A stretch of 61,997 bases of DNA from a virus: IMG/VR virus record IMGVR_UViG_3300027848_000021, positions 1-61,997 of that record. One strand, 5' to 3'. A model generated the notes under the pieces. That model did not search any database and was not told where the DNA came from. It worked only from the letters and a program-made list of their open reading frames with translations. Positions 18,001 to 25,638 of the stretch are shown one piece after another. Made by a program: the position numbers and the translations under genes. Position 1 is the stretch's first letter. Each line of letters begins with the position of its first letter.

Positions 18001-19401
18001 TATGCCAATTTTTTCTCCAAAACGAAGGACCTCATCTTTATTTTCCACAAGTTCATCGCGCATATTTTTTAGGTTGTCGGCTCCGCCCTGCTTAATCGCT
18101 TTCCAGATTGGCATAAATGCTTCTTCGAGAATTCTCGCACCGTCTATCAACGGTCGCATGCTGTCGGCCATAAGCCTGAATGTGCGGGTCATATTGCTCC
18201 ACCAGTCCCCCATCCTGCTGAACATCCCCTGTGATTTTGGAAGATAATCCTGAACCAATCTGACGAAGAAACTGCTTATTTTATCTACCGCAGTTACCAT
18301 CCCATCAAAGAAATTGCTGCTGCCCCATGCTGATGTAGCCGCGAATAATTTACGAAAGTTAAAAAATAAGATATTCGATATTTTTTGAAATGCTTCTTTT
18401 GCTGGTGCCAGAAAAGACTGACCGAAATCAGCAAACTGACCTTTGACTAAATTCAGAAATGTTTTTACTTGGCCTATCAGGGTGTTATTGACGGCGGCAA
18501 ATTGTCCCTCTACGCCACCCGCTTTGGCTAACTCCCCAGAGTCGAGACGTTTCCTGAGCTCATCTTTGGTTTTGATTCCCTTTAGTGCCTTGTTGACTGG
18601 GTCATTTATATCTCCCGACTTTGCGCCAGTTATTTTACGGAAGTCAGTCATGACTTGTTCTAGGGATTTTTTCCTATCAGACATCCCCGCAATTACCGCG
18701 CCGACCGCCTCCATGGCCGCTCCAGGGTCTTGTCCGGCAGAACCAAAATCCATTAAACCCGCAAACATTTTAGTACTGGCGTTTATCTGTGGTGTCGACA
18801 TGGTTTTCGCCATCACTGCGTAAGCTTTGTTCAGATTGGCAACCCCAAGTCCGGCAAGGTCAGCGTCCATCTGTAGGTTCCTCATTGCGGCTCTCGCTTG
18901 ATTTAAACCACTACCAAGTTCGCTCGCGCCCCGTCCCCTGAAGGCAAACATCGCAGCTTGCTGCTCGCGAATCGCGGCTGCTGCTAAACCAGCAGCAACC
19001 GTCAACGCAGCCACGCCAGCTGCCGCTATTTGCAGTGCTCCGCCCCATGCTTTCGCTAGGAATTGGCCGGTTATGAAAAGAGCATGGACGCCGAGCATCG
19101 CAAGGCTCAACAGGCCCATTTCGGCTATAACGGCCTTTATGCTCTTGCTTAGAAAACCCTTAAGTCCCTTACCAAACATTTGGACACCCTTGTCAACGAA
19201 GTCAAAATGTTTTTTGAATTTTCTAGAAGAACTATTTAAACTCTTGCTTAGTGCATTTTCGTATTTCTGAAGTGCGTTGGTGCGGCCGGAACTGAACCTG
19301 CCATCTTCTTCCTTGAGCCTCTTTAGGGCGCGCCTGTATCGCTCTAGCGTTTTTGTCGGCGCGTAGGTTTCGACCTCTACCTTGATATTCTCAGCAGCCA
19401 T
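15004..19401 (-). CDS. tail tape measure protein with peptidase M15 domain
   Basis: A 1465-residue protein. Residues 1-550 are mostly helical, and the hydrophobic Ala/Gly segment near residues 120-145 is a possible membrane segment. A Pro-rich tandem repeat spans about residues 610-657, with a second Gly/Ala/Met hydrophobic region near 800-870. A C-terminal domain near 1310-1400 carries S-G-Y-R, S-D-H-V-T-G-R-A-I-D and R-H-L-H-V, the zinc-ligand motifs of VanY/peptidase M15-type peptidoglycan hydrolases. It therefore sets tail length and probably cuts peptidoglycan during entry. R-L-S-S-G appears at 17668-17679, just before the repeat. It lies downstream of the frameshifted chaperone. Confidence 0.85.
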   Translation of the reverse strand: MAAENIKVEVETYAPTKTLERYRRALKRLKEEDGRFSSGRTNALQKYENALSKSLNSSSRKFKKHFDFVDKGVQMFGKGLKGFLSKSIKAVIAEMGLLSLAMLGVHALFITGQFLAKAWGGALQIAAAGVAALTVAAGLAAAAIREQQAAMFAFRGRGASELGSGLNQARAAMRNLQMDADLAGLGVANLNKAYAVMAKTMSTPQINASTKMFAGLMDFGSAGQDPGAAMEAVGAVIAGMSDRKKSLEQVMTDFRKITGAKSGDINDPVNKALKGIKTKDELRKRLDSGELAKAGGVEGQFAAVNNTLIGQVKTFLNLVKGQFADFGQSFLAPAKEAFQKISNILFFNFRKLFAATSAWGSSNFFDGMVTAVDKISSFFVRLVQDYLPKSQGMFSRMGDWWSNMTRTFRLMADSMRPLIDGARILEEAFMPIWKAIKQGGADNLKNMRDELVENKDEVLRFGEKIGILINAVSVFAQKMKSAFFDILPLVNNLVEGLTSVFRLLTGMMTKFAGGGMMGSLFPLMLMRNVGSKMGATKGSFLPGGGTNTQVMNVTANSVNLGGPGVAPGTAAANRLSSGATSPLGAGLRPGYTQPTVGRNARGHFTTLPPAAIAPSSPWPRTPAPSSPWPRTPAPSSPWPRTPAPSSPWPRTPAPSSPYSPQGVATSRPGWRGGGGDALHPSLMKTMSDGTRQRMTMAEVAGFGGGAPKRTEFGTGPGGSSLNKRQRRDYRRATMRYNRNFSKTGNFANNTMKNSVGARMGAGMGLAAMSQYGPEEMRGAMALGGVVSQVDPMLGIAVAGLGGAMKAKSAGSGALAGAAGGAALGMKLGGTPAAAAIGGALGLIAGAIMGGVNGIKERAKLAKAAIGSALTGVLTGIMSNAYTTFDMGQRALAEGKNTSGMRGSLLDVGKTFRDKTMGLVAEAEATKSMSTNANNAEATSARQTGRRKLLNRIADEQALTKDQRRDLLEGEGSSIDAIITKAKASIDAFTEIDGVNEKRIEMLGKMSGKSAPQLEQLAKNLGVNLYDATIKFDDMVTQLKLNVLKSADEMRMANQNALLDPTSLFDAEIKKIDTTFAVDEKAVAIRNKFQANTMTNRDMLAFQRDNAADNLALTGGDAVAAYFAQQKTTGVGGTAFTEEGSLQGMEKAFRTDLQIKVEEQQLKGLMDVGVAQYQALGAESNLSFKADDIRTAMKQMNPAELEKFLSDLQGGKLSLDKSAAKGKEGIGGVSLLNQTLGEGGLISLIGEKIPTDALDAVADQMEGAGKDFVDAVNTYKTHTDEFFSNTPKSAAPSWWNEKPVWADDTSTPRGSGIGDTTSSRISQTLARHQAMNSQLTGTRTVTSGYRTTNLGSGNSDHVTGRAIDLVGQNLGQYAVMARANGGFAEFHGGAANRHLHVVPGPGMGGVGDTAVPSMRGSGRAASATSGGDTYATTLNVYPSQGMNENQLANLVMQKINDKERNSRERS
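17431..17564 (-). repeat. 30-base tandem repeat in the tape measure gene
   Basis: Four full 30-base copies plus a partial one (plus strand CGGAGATGATGGTG, positions 1-14 of the unit) encode a ten-residue P-S-S-P-W-P-R-T-P-A unit. Three copies are identical and the first differs at one base, so the array probably changes length readily. There are no unique spacers, so it is not a CRISPR array. Confidence 0.9.
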
Positions 19402-19450
19402 TAAATCTCCAATGAATTGTTAGTTCACGTGAGTGTAAGACTAAAACAGC

Positions 19451-19636
19451 CTATTTCTGGGCCATCTTTCGCTCTTGCTCTTCGCGGTCGTTAGATATAA
19501 CTTTAGCACACGCCAGCCGTATGAACCAATCAGTATCGTCGACGTTTAGTAGCGCTATTGGGTCGGTGCCGAATAATTCGCCAAGACGGGCAGCAGTCTG
19601 TATTATGGGGTCTTCAGTTAACTGGCCGAAGACCCC
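19451..19636 (-). CDS. frameshift extension of the tail assembly chaperone
   Basis: After the chaperone frame, the -1 frame stays open from the GGGG run at 19633-19636 to a TAG at 19451-19453. It encodes about 60 residues ending with D-W-F-I-R-L-A-C-A-K-V-I and a charged R-E-E-Q-E-R-K tail. This is the typical second half of a gpG-T type chaperone pair and has no start codon of its own at the right place. A -1 slip on the Gly codon GGG within A-A-G-G-G-G-T re-pairs all three bases. Confidence 0.75.
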   Translation of the reverse strand, partial: GVFGQLTEDPIIQTAARLGELFGTDPIALLNVDDTDWFIRLACAKVISNDREEQERKMAQK

Positions 19637-19647
19637 TTCGTGGGGTC
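19607..19647 (-). promoter_or_regulatory. frameshift signal: slippery G run with competing hairpins
   Basis: On the minus strand the slip run GGGG can pair upstream with GACCCC (stem GACCCC/GGGGTC, 5-base loop) or downstream with GAAGACCCC (stem GGGGTCTTC/GAAGACCCC, 9 perfect pairs, 12-base loop). The two hairpins exclude each other and both include the slip site, so their balance could set how often ribosomes shift. The pairing is seen directly; its role is inferred. Confidence 0.6.
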
Positions 19648-20163
19648 ATCTACGTCAACAGTATCTGAATATCCAGCTCTGTCAAGAATTGCCAAAGCCG
19701 CAGATTCGACGTGTGGGTCAATACCAAAGAAGGCGCGTACACAGTCGGGGATTGGTCGTGTCGTGTCGGTCATTTGCAGCACCGATGAAGACGCGAATGT
19801 TAGTTCGTTCCCGTCCTCGTCAAACACCTCTATGCCGTCCATAAGAATGCCCTGCGTGGTATGTCCAATCACCATGCAGGCAAACTTTGTGGCGTCAAGT
19901 CCATTCCTGGATTCCTCGCCGGCCTGTTTGCGCCAGTTTCGCATTTGATTCTGGGTAATGTTAGGGCTGACCTTGACGGTCACACCAGGGCGTTCTGGTA
20001 CTTCAAGGAAAACGGCCGGGCGTTCAACCTTTTTCGAGATTGTCGCTCGTAGTCGTTCTAGGGTTGTCTCTTCTTTGCCAGAACTGGCAGCTTTTGTCAC
20101 TTTTGACTTTGCTGTCTGAGTGGATGTGTCGTCTGCCGAATATAGTGCGTCGTCTGTTGTCAT
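19618..20163 (-). CDS. tail assembly chaperone (short form)
   Basis: A 181-residue acidic protein lying between the tube and the tape measure, the classic place for tail assembly chaperones. The core has L-E-V-P-E-R-P-G-V-T-V-K-V, W-R-K-Q-A-G, G-x-x-V-F-D-E-D-G-x-x-L and R-P-I-P-D-C-V-R-A-F-F-G. I chose ATG at 20163; a TTG nine bases upstream is possible. It ends with a Ser-rich tail at the frameshift site. The long form made by -1 frameshifting ends at 19451. Confidence 0.75.
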   Translation of the reverse strand: MTTDDALYSADDTSTQTAKSKVTKAASSGKEETTLERLRATISKKVERPAVFLEVPERPGVTVKVSPNITQNQMRNWRKQAGEESRNGLDATKFACMVIGHTTQGILMDGIEVFDEDGNELTFASSSVLQMTDTTRPIPDCVRAFFGIDPHVESAALAILDRAGYSDTVDVDDPTKGSSAS

Positions 20164-20188
20164 GAGGCTCAAACTAGCACATCAAAAC

Positions 20189-20204
20189 TTTCCCTGGCGC
20201 AACT
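20189..20204 (-). promoter_or_regulatory. shared late box upstream of the chaperone gene
   Basis: The minus strand reads AGTTGCGCCAGGGAAA 25 bases before the chaperone start. It matches the boxes before the sheath and capsid genes at most positions. A TAGTTT follows 13 bases later and could act as a -10 element. Confidence 0.4.
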
Positions 20205-20236
20205 ACTAATCGGTGTTAATAGATACCACTAAAAGA

Positions 20237-20722
20237 TTAAGTTGTGGTTGCTCCGGATTGTACATCGCCGATAGCGAATGTTAGCGAGAATGTCGCCGGT
20301 GCACCAGAAGATGAATCGCCATCTGGCTCCGTGATTCCGACCAAAAGGGCCCCATAGTAAACTCTGTCGGTACCTGGTTCTTTTAGGTCGCAGTCATAAA
20401 TCGCTACTGTAATGTCATACGTAGCACGACCAACAAGTGGGCGGAGTTTTGCAATCTTCTCCATGATTCCCGTGTTCAGGTCGCTCTGGCGGTCATCGTT
20501 GTCGTAGTGACCAGTGACCGTTATGTCGCCGATTTCAGCTGGAGCACACAGAACTGTCGGACGGAGTGACCTGCCTTCGTAGATTTTTTCTACGGAAGCC
20601 GTAATTTCGCCGCCAGATACCTGTGGGAAATAATAGCCGGTCCACTTTGGGCTTGTCGAACCAGTAACCGGTGCGATAGTCGCGAGAACTTGTCTCTGAG
20701 CTGTTTTTGTATATGCTGGCAT
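20237..20722 (-). CDS. tail tube protein
   Basis: A 161-residue protein placed directly after the sheath gene. It has a beta-rich tube-like pattern with G-E-I-T-A-S-V, G-D-I-T-V-T-G-H-Y-D, T-Y-D-I-T-V-A-I-Y-D-C-D and S-L-T-F-A-I-G-D. The last matches the closing strand seen in many tube proteins. A strong GGAGGAA ribosome site precedes the ATG, consistent with a highly made virion protein. Confidence 0.8.
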   Translation of the reverse strand: MPAYTKTAQRQVLATIAPVTGSTSPKWTGYYFPQVSGGEITASVEKIYEGRSLRPTVLCAPAEIGDITVTGHYDNDDRQSDLNTGIMEKIAKLRPLVGRATYDITVAIYDCDLKEPGTDRVYYGALLVGITEPDGDSSSGAPATFSLTFAIGDVQSGATTT

Positions 20723-20736
20723 GTTTTATTCCTCCG

Positions 20737-22212
20737 TTATACGACGGATGTCGTAAGGTTGGATTTGACGATTTCTACATCGATTTTGTCGCCAATGCTA
20801 CTGACGCGCATACCGACCTTGGCCTTGACCGTTCCGCCAGCCAGCTGTGAGTTCGGATTCAACGCAGCATCACATCTAACCGTGAAACCGTTGTCTACTT
20901 TTGAACCGTCAGCCGCAAAGAGCTGGAATAGAGCGCCAGCGTCGCGTAGCGGAGCCAGGATTGCGATTAACCGAGCCGATATGGCGCTGAAAATCGTATT
21001 ACGTCCATCGAGCGGGCTGAACACCAAGTCCTCAAGGGATACAGCGGCAGCCAGTACAACCTGGTTGACGACGTCCTGTGCGGTGTAGTAACGGAAGTTG
21101 GATGTGTCTGCCGAGCATGAACGGGCACCATAAATACGAATCGTATTTTGGATGATTCTAATTGCGTTGACGGAGCCGTCATCAAGTATGTCGCCATTTG
21201 CGCGACCGATGTCTTCGACTACGCCGGTAACAAATCTGGCAACCGAAACGAGACCGGCGGCCGGCAAATGTGCACCAGTCTGATTGATGGCCACTGCTCG
21301 TTTTGCGGCTACATATCCGTCTGGCGGAATAACCCGTGAGACGCCGTCAACGGTCGTTGGTACTTCAATCCATGGATAGAACATCGCTGCGTGCTCGGCG
21401 TTGGCGACTGCCTGTACGGCGAGAGCGGATGCCAGTATCGCGGACTGTGATGCCGCCTGCACGCCGTGCAAAATGGCTATTCTACTGAAGTCATTGGCGT
21501 GCTGAACAAGTGCCGCTATCATCGCTGCGGACTCTAGTTCCGGACACGCCACAGCGCCGGAACCGAGGCTGTCGAGGAAAACCGTTAGACCGGTTAGCAA
21601 GGCGGCAGGGATGCCGGCGGCGTCTTCATCTGCCGCGACCGTCCCTATCAGCACCGCGTACAGGGCTGTGGCGGCGAGGACGATAGGTCTTGTCCCGTCG
21701 TCGAGAACTACGCTAGCGATTACTAGCTTGGAGGCGATAGCGCTTGAATTGATTCGGCCAACGGCCTGAGTGACGGTAGTGACCGACCCTGTCGTATAAA
21801 CGAGTACGGCATTGTTAAGGATGTTGACTATGAACGTGCCTGCCGCCGGATGAGTCACGCTTACGGTGATGTCGCTCGCGAAAACGCCAGGACCATTGGC
21901 CGTGACTCTCATTACTTCAACTGCCGCATTCATGAGTGCGTGTTTCCCTGTTGTCGCACTCGCTCCGACAACACGACCGATGTAACACTGCGTGCCACCC
22001 TCTTCGAAGAATGTTTCAACAGTTGGGTGCAGATTGGCGCCTGATTTGAAGCCGCCGAATCGTGCAACGAAATCGGCCAAGCTTGTTACAAGTACGGCCG
22101 CATTTGATGGGCCCATCGAGGCTGAACCGAGGAAGAACGCCTGCGAATTTTGCCGCGTCGTCGCCGCAGACGGGCCTGTTCTTACCGCTGTTGTTATTGA
22201 TAATCCGGGCAT
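20737..22212 (-). CDS. contractile tail sheath protein
   Basis: A 491-residue phage tail sheath protein. The N-terminus (M-P-G-L-S-I-T-T, then R-T-G-P-S-A-A-T, then F-F-L-G-S-A-S-M-G-P) and the sequence F-V-A-R-F-G-G-F with V-E-T-F-F-E-E-G-G-T-Q-C-Y-I-G-R-V are typical of the family. The C-terminal domain has I-R-I-I-Q-N-T-I-R-I-Y-G-A-R-S-C-S and Y-Y-T-A-Q-D-V-V-N. It establishes this phage as myovirus-type. The preceding 128-base gap contains a late box. Confidence 0.9.
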   Translation of the reverse strand: MPGLSITTAVRTGPSAATTRQNSQAFFLGSASMGPSNAAVLVTSLADFVARFGGFKSGANLHPTVETFFEEGGTQCYIGRVVGASATTGKHALMNAAVEVMRVTANGPGVFASDITVSVTHPAAGTFIVNILNNAVLVYTTGSVTTVTQAVGRINSSAIASKLVIASVVLDDGTRPIVLAATALYAVLIGTVAADEDAAGIPAALLTGLTVFLDSLGSGAVACPELESAAMIAALVQHANDFSRIAILHGVQAASQSAILASALAVQAVANAEHAAMFYPWIEVPTTVDGVSRVIPPDGYVAAKRAVAINQTGAHLPAAGLVSVARFVTGVVEDIGRANGDILDDGSVNAIRIIQNTIRIYGARSCSADTSNFRYYTAQDVVNQVVLAAAVSLEDLVFSPLDGRNTIFSAISARLIAILAPLRDAGALFQLFAADGSKVDNGFTVRCDAALNPNSQLAGGTVKAKVGMRVSSIGDKIDVEIVKSNLTTSVV

Positions 22213-22266
22213 TGGAAACTCCTGTTGCTTGTTTTTCGGGGGATTCTTTCCCGTCTGACTACGTCT

Positions 22267-22301
22267 ATTGTACTGATGTTAGACACTTCCCTAGTGCAAC
22301 T
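22267..22301 (-). promoter_or_regulatory. late promoter-like box upstream of the sheath gene
   Basis: The minus strand of this gap carries AGTTGCACTAGGGAAG at 22286-22301, then a TACAAT at 22267-22272 (five of six bases of a -10 consensus), 73 bases before the sheath ATG. The same box precedes the capsid and chaperone genes. The shared position and wording suggest a phage late promoter. Confidence 0.5.
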
Positions 22302-22340
22302 GTTAGAAAAAATTGCCGTCAAGAGATTTATCACTATATA

Positions 22341-22955
22341 TTACGGAGCGGTCAGTGTTGGCAGTGCCTCGTCGGCGCCGGATGTTTGTATTGTCAAAAT
22401 TGTCTCAGCCAATGTTCCGATAATCTCACGCATGACAACCTCGTCCATGCTCAGGGTGTACGAGACGTATGCGCCGCTTAGGTACCGGTCCCCCTTTACA
22501 AGGGTCAGGTCGGAGAATTCCTCTCGCATGCCTGATTCGTCAATCACCAGCCTGAACGATTCACGGCTATTTTCGTCATATGCCCTTAGGCATGGGTAGT
22601 CGAGTAGCGCCGAACGGACCACAGTCGTCAGTCTGTCTCTCATGATTGTAGTCTCTTCCGCGCCGTCGGCTTTGGCCCATATATAGGTCCGCATGGAGTA
22701 TTCGACCCTATAAAGGGGATTGCTCATGTCGTAGCCGATTCTTTCAAGTTTATTCGTTGAAACAACGATAGTTATAATTGTCGGCCAATGGTCGAGTACC
22801 AGCGGCTCGTATACTACGAATTTTGTAGGAGTGGGCAAAATGGCGTCATCCACTTCCCAGCCGTTCCTGTAAGAAACGAGCCTCGTGGGTAGGTCGTTCT
22901 TCAGGTAATCGTTTACGTACGCTTTTGCAAATTGCGCGCCATTCATCAGTTCCAT
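22341..22955 (-). CDS. tail terminator/neck protein candidate
   Basis: A 204-residue protein between the virion morphogenesis protein and the sheath, the position of tail terminator proteins. I placed the start at 22955, which overlaps the previous TGA as TGATG. The middle has W-P-T-I-I-T-I-V-V-S and Y-R-V-E-Y-S-M-R-T-Y-I-W-A, then R-D-R-L-T-T-V-V-R. Alternating strands and helices fit a terminator fold. No firm family match. Confidence 0.6.
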   Translation of the reverse strand: MELMNGAQFAKAYVNDYLKNDLPTRLVSYRNGWEVDDAILPTPTKFVVYEPLVLDHWPTIITIVVSTNKLERIGYDMSNPLYRVEYSMRTYIWAKADGAEETTIMRDRLTTVVRSALLDYPCLRAYDENSRESFRLVIDESGMREEFSDLTLVKGDRYLSGAYVSYTLSMDEVVMREIIGTLAETILTIQTSGADEALPTLTAP

Positions 22956-23425
22956 CAGATAGCTCCGTGGACTATGTACTTTTTGCATTTCTCAGCCAGG
23001 TCGCGCTCGAATCCGGCTGGCGTAAAAACTATTTGACGCTTCGGCATATTAATCGTGCCGTATTGGTGAAATTTTGCGTACTTAACGTCGGTGCCGTAAG
23101 TCGCTCGTTGTTTTTCAATGACATTTGCCCCCGACGAGTTTAGGTCCACCAGACTCCTGAACAGAGTTCCCGTATTAATCATTGCCGGTGCGCCGGGGTA
23201 GTGAACAACTTTCCATGCGTGCGTTCTTGGGGACAGTGGCCTCCAGCCGCCGGAGGGCAGACCATTGGCCGTGAAATTCTCAGCGTTTGCTAATTGTAGA
23301 CGTTCTTTCGCATATAGGAACAGCGGCCGAAAATCTTCCATCCGGTCCCTGACGTCATCTAGCTTATCAATGACGTCGTCGATATCTATTTTAACGCGGA
23401 CCCTAACCCCGCCCCCGGCGCTCAC
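22955..23425 (-). CDS. phage virion morphogenesis / tail completion protein
   Basis: A 156-residue protein of the virion morphogenesis (P2 gpS, Mu gpG) type: G-G-W-R-P-L-S-P-R-T near residue 60, I-N-T-G-T-L-F-R-S-L, then A-T-Y-G-T-D-V-K-Y-A-K-F-H-Q-Y-G-T and a basic end. These proteins join head and tail or complete the tail. It overlaps both neighbours by one base. Confidence 0.8.
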   Translation of the reverse strand: MSAGGGVRVRVKIDIDDVIDKLDDVRDRMEDFRPLFLYAKERLQLANAENFTANGLPSGGWRPLSPRTHAWKVVHYPGAPAMINTGTLFRSLVDLNSSGANVIEKQRATYGTDVKYAKFHQYGTINMPKRQIVFTPAGFERDLAEKCKKYIVHGAI

Positions 23426-24063
23426 TAGATTCTCACCCGCCTATACCTTCTTACTGCCGATAATTCTTTTTCCATAAAACCCGTTTCAAGTGGCGCCACT
23501 TCTCTCGTTGTCAAGTCCTTTAGGCCGACCACGTCGTCGTGCATATTCTGCATTTCCCTGGTCGCCGCGCGCAAAATCATTAATTTGAACATTGGAATTC
23601 CGCCACCGATTAAGCCTGCCGTGTACGTGATAGTAACTACGTCGCGAGCGTAACCATAAAAATAATCGATACCGTATGACAGCTGCTGGTAATCCACCTC
23701 ATTCACGAGGGTCCGAATCGGGCCATTGATTGGTTTCACGGTGACCCCCTCTATCGAGATGACCGGAGTGTTATTGAGATATATCGTTTGCGGAGGCGTT
23801 GACCATGAGACCGCACCCACTGGAGAGTTGTCGCTATTCTGGTAGTCCGTACTGCCAACCGACAAAAAGGAAGAAGTCGGCATGCCGGTGTACCCAGAAT
23901 CTATAGTGTGTGACTCCACGAACTCCGTAGATTCCAGCGGTCTTCTCAGGTAAGCCTCTAGTTCACTTTGAAGGCCAGCGATGACCATGTCCGCGGCGTC
24001 CTGTTGTCGTAGCGAAAACGTAACATCCATATAGCTAACTAGGTCGGCGCGTGTTACCAACAT
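23425..24063 (-). CDS. head-tail connector protein
   Basis: A 212-residue protein resembling gp6/gp15-type connectors. The N-terminal helices (L-V-S-Y-M-D-V-T and A-D-M-V-I-A-G-L-Q-S-E-L-E-A-Y-L-R-R) match the connector pattern. The middle has Y-L-N-N-T-P-V-I-S-I and V-V-T-I-T-Y-T-A-G, then helical R-A-A-T-R-E-M. It joins the portal vertex to the neck. It is coupled to its downstream neighbour at 23425. Confidence 0.75.
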   Translation of the reverse strand: MLVTRADLVSYMDVTFSLRQQDAADMVIAGLQSELEAYLRRPLESTEFVESHTIDSGYTGMPTSSFLSVGSTDYQNSDNSPVGAVSWSTPPQTIYLNNTPVISIEGVTVKPINGPIRTLVNEVDYQQLSYGIDYFYGYARDVVTITYTAGLIGGGIPMFKLMILRAATREMQNMHDDVVGLKDLTTREVAPLETGFMEKELSAVRRYRRVRI

Positions 24064-24066
24064 CGC

Positions 24067-24498
24067 TTACTTCTTTTTTCTTGTTCGTTTTGCCGGCGCG
24101 GCGGCCGCTTTCCGTGCCTTCGTCTTGGCTTTACGGGCTTTGGCGGCTTTATTCTTTTTAGTGACAGATGCCCTTTTCGCCTTCGCTGCCTTCTTATCAA
24201 AATTGAGCTTCTCTAACCCCTTCTGTTCACGCGTCTCCACCAAGCGACCCTTGGAGTCTCTGCCGAGTCTGCTTCTTGACTTTCTCGGGTCTCGGTCATT
24301 GCCGAAAAGCGCGAGCTGGCGGGCAACCTTTCTGTCTGAAAAGTTGTCTGATATTGATTTACGGATGCGCTTTAACTCGGCAGTTTTCCGTTGACTTAAA
24401 CTGCCAGCCTTCTTCATTTCTCGCTTTAGACCGCGCTCCTTGGTCAGCAATGAATCGGCCAATTCTGGCATCCCCGGCGAATATCTGACTGTGGGCAT
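24067..24498 (-). CDS. very basic, histone-like protein, paralogue 1
   Basis: A 143-residue protein with an N-terminal M-P-x-x-R-Y-x-P motif shared with the next gene, a helical middle (A-E-L-K-R-I-R-K-S-I), and a C-terminal stretch of about 50 residues made almost entirely of Lys, Ala and Arg. That composition is like the disordered tails of histone H1 and actinobacterial HU-type proteins. It likely binds DNA; packaging with the genome or acting in the host nucleoid are both possible. A good ribosome site precedes it. Confidence 0.65.
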   Translation of the reverse strand: MPTVRYSPGMPELADSLLTKERGLKREMKKAGSLSQRKTAELKRIRKSISDNFSDRKVARQLALFGNDRDPRKSRSRLGRDSKGRLVETREQKGLEKLNFDKKAAKAKRASVTKKNKAAKARKAKTKARKAAAAPAKRTRKKK

Positions 24499-24525
24499 AA
24501 TGGTCCTTTATCTATTCAATGAAAA

Positions 24526-25035
24526 TTATTTAGCGGCTGATTTTCGTGCAGCATAGGCCTTGCGACGACGCAGGTTTTTTGCATCTACTTGACGCTTCTT
24601 TGCTGCCGCGGCAGCTTTTGAGCCAGCTTTGGGCTTGGCCTTGCTGCGTCCGGCTTTTAGTAGCTCTGCATTCGTCATACGGGCAATCTCTTCCCGTGTT
24701 CGGCCGGTTTTCAAAAGCCGCTTTGCTTCCAGTTCTGCGGCTCGCGCTCTGGAGCCCCCGATTAAATCTCTTCCCTTGAATCTAACGCCACCAATCTTTT
24801 TTGACTTTCTTGTGTCGGAATATCCTTTTCTTCGGACGGATTCCCGTGCGTATTCCCTTAGATTCGCCCTGTTTCCAAATCCGGCCTTTATTGCCGCATC
24901 TATATCCTTCAGACGTCCTGTATCGGTGCGGTTTAATTTTCCGAGTTTTTTACGCTGTTTTACCAAGCGCTGCTGTTGGCGCAGCAAGTTATCCGCATCA
25001 TCAGTTATATCTGGCCCGTATCTGAGCTGTGGCAT
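24526..25035 (-). CDS. very basic, histone-like protein, paralogue 2
   Basis: A 169-residue protein related to the one at 24067: the same M-P-x-x-R-Y-x-P start, A-D-x-L-L, G-K-L, a matching helical block with L-K-D-I-D-A-A-I, and an Ala/Lys/Arg-rich end. A middle segment contains G-G-V-R-F-K-G-R-D-L. The tandem pair probably arose by duplication and diverged. Gene order places both between the neck genes and the DNA metabolism block. Confidence 0.65.
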   Translation of the reverse strand: MPQLRYGPDITDDADNLLRQQQRLVKQRKKLGKLNRTDTGRLKDIDAAIKAGFGNRANLREYARESVRRKGYSDTRKSKKIGGVRFKGRDLIGGSRARAAELEAKRLLKTGRTREEIARMTNAELLKAGRSKAKPKAGSKAAAAAKKRQVDAKNLRRRKAYAARKSAAK

Positions 25036-25074
25036 GGTGTATCTCCGGCGTCGTCGCTAGATAAATAGTACCAC

Positions 25075-25638
25075 TTAACGGTCCGCGTTCGGCGGCCGTT
25101 CTATCACCAAACCTCTATCTATCGTCCCGGGCGGCGCCTCGATGGGCACCCACGCGCGAGAGTAATTGTGCTGGTCTAGCTTCTTAATCTTAAACAAACT
25201 GCCCTCAATCATCAGTTCTAATTCGTCAATCTTCATGCACAGCAGGGAGTTAAAGTCGTCTCTCCCGTAGCGTCTCGACCTGTGTAAATCCCTGATTATT
25301 CGCGACATAGGTTTAGCCACGACACTACCTCTCCCGCGATTTAACTGAAGGTGCATCATCATCGCCTCAAGGGAATCAACATCATGCCGTACTATCGGAA
25401 TGGTCGCTCCAACGACGGAGATTATCTGCTTTACCGTGGTCGCCAACTTATACCGCTCAGAGCCGTCAATTATCTCGCCCGTGCTACTGCGAACATGGAT
25501 GGGCTCGATGAACCCATACAGAGTGAGTGACGATGACAGAACCAGCAAATCCGGGCGAAGAATGTGTGTTGCTTTCCACTCCGGAACCTTAAGCTCCGTG
25601 AAGTTCACATACTCTATTTCGAGTTTACTACTTATCAT
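25075..25638 (-). CDS. ParB-like protein paired with a PAPS-reductase-like gene
   Basis: A 187-residue ParB-domain protein: L-Y-G-F-I-E-P-I-H-V-R-S and G-E-I-I-D-G-S-E-R-Y-K-L-A are the strand-turn-helix and D-G-x-x-R motifs of the ParB/sulfiredoxin fold. The rest is a helical region. Its ATG overlaps the end of the PAPS-reductase-like gene. This pair resembles IbrB/IbrA of enterobacterial prophage-like regions. Function in the phage is unknown; ParB domains of this type can hydrolyse nucleotides or act as nickases. Confidence 0.75.
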   Translation of the reverse strand: MISSKLEIEYVNFTELKVPEWKATHILRPDLLVLSSSLTLYGFIEPIHVRSSTGEIIDGSERYKLATTVKQIISVVGATIPIVRHDVDSLEAMMMHLQLNRGRGSVVAKPMSRIIRDLHRSRRYGRDDFNSLLCMKIDELELMIEGSLFKIKKLDQHNYSRAWVPIEAPPGTIDRGLVIERPPNADR

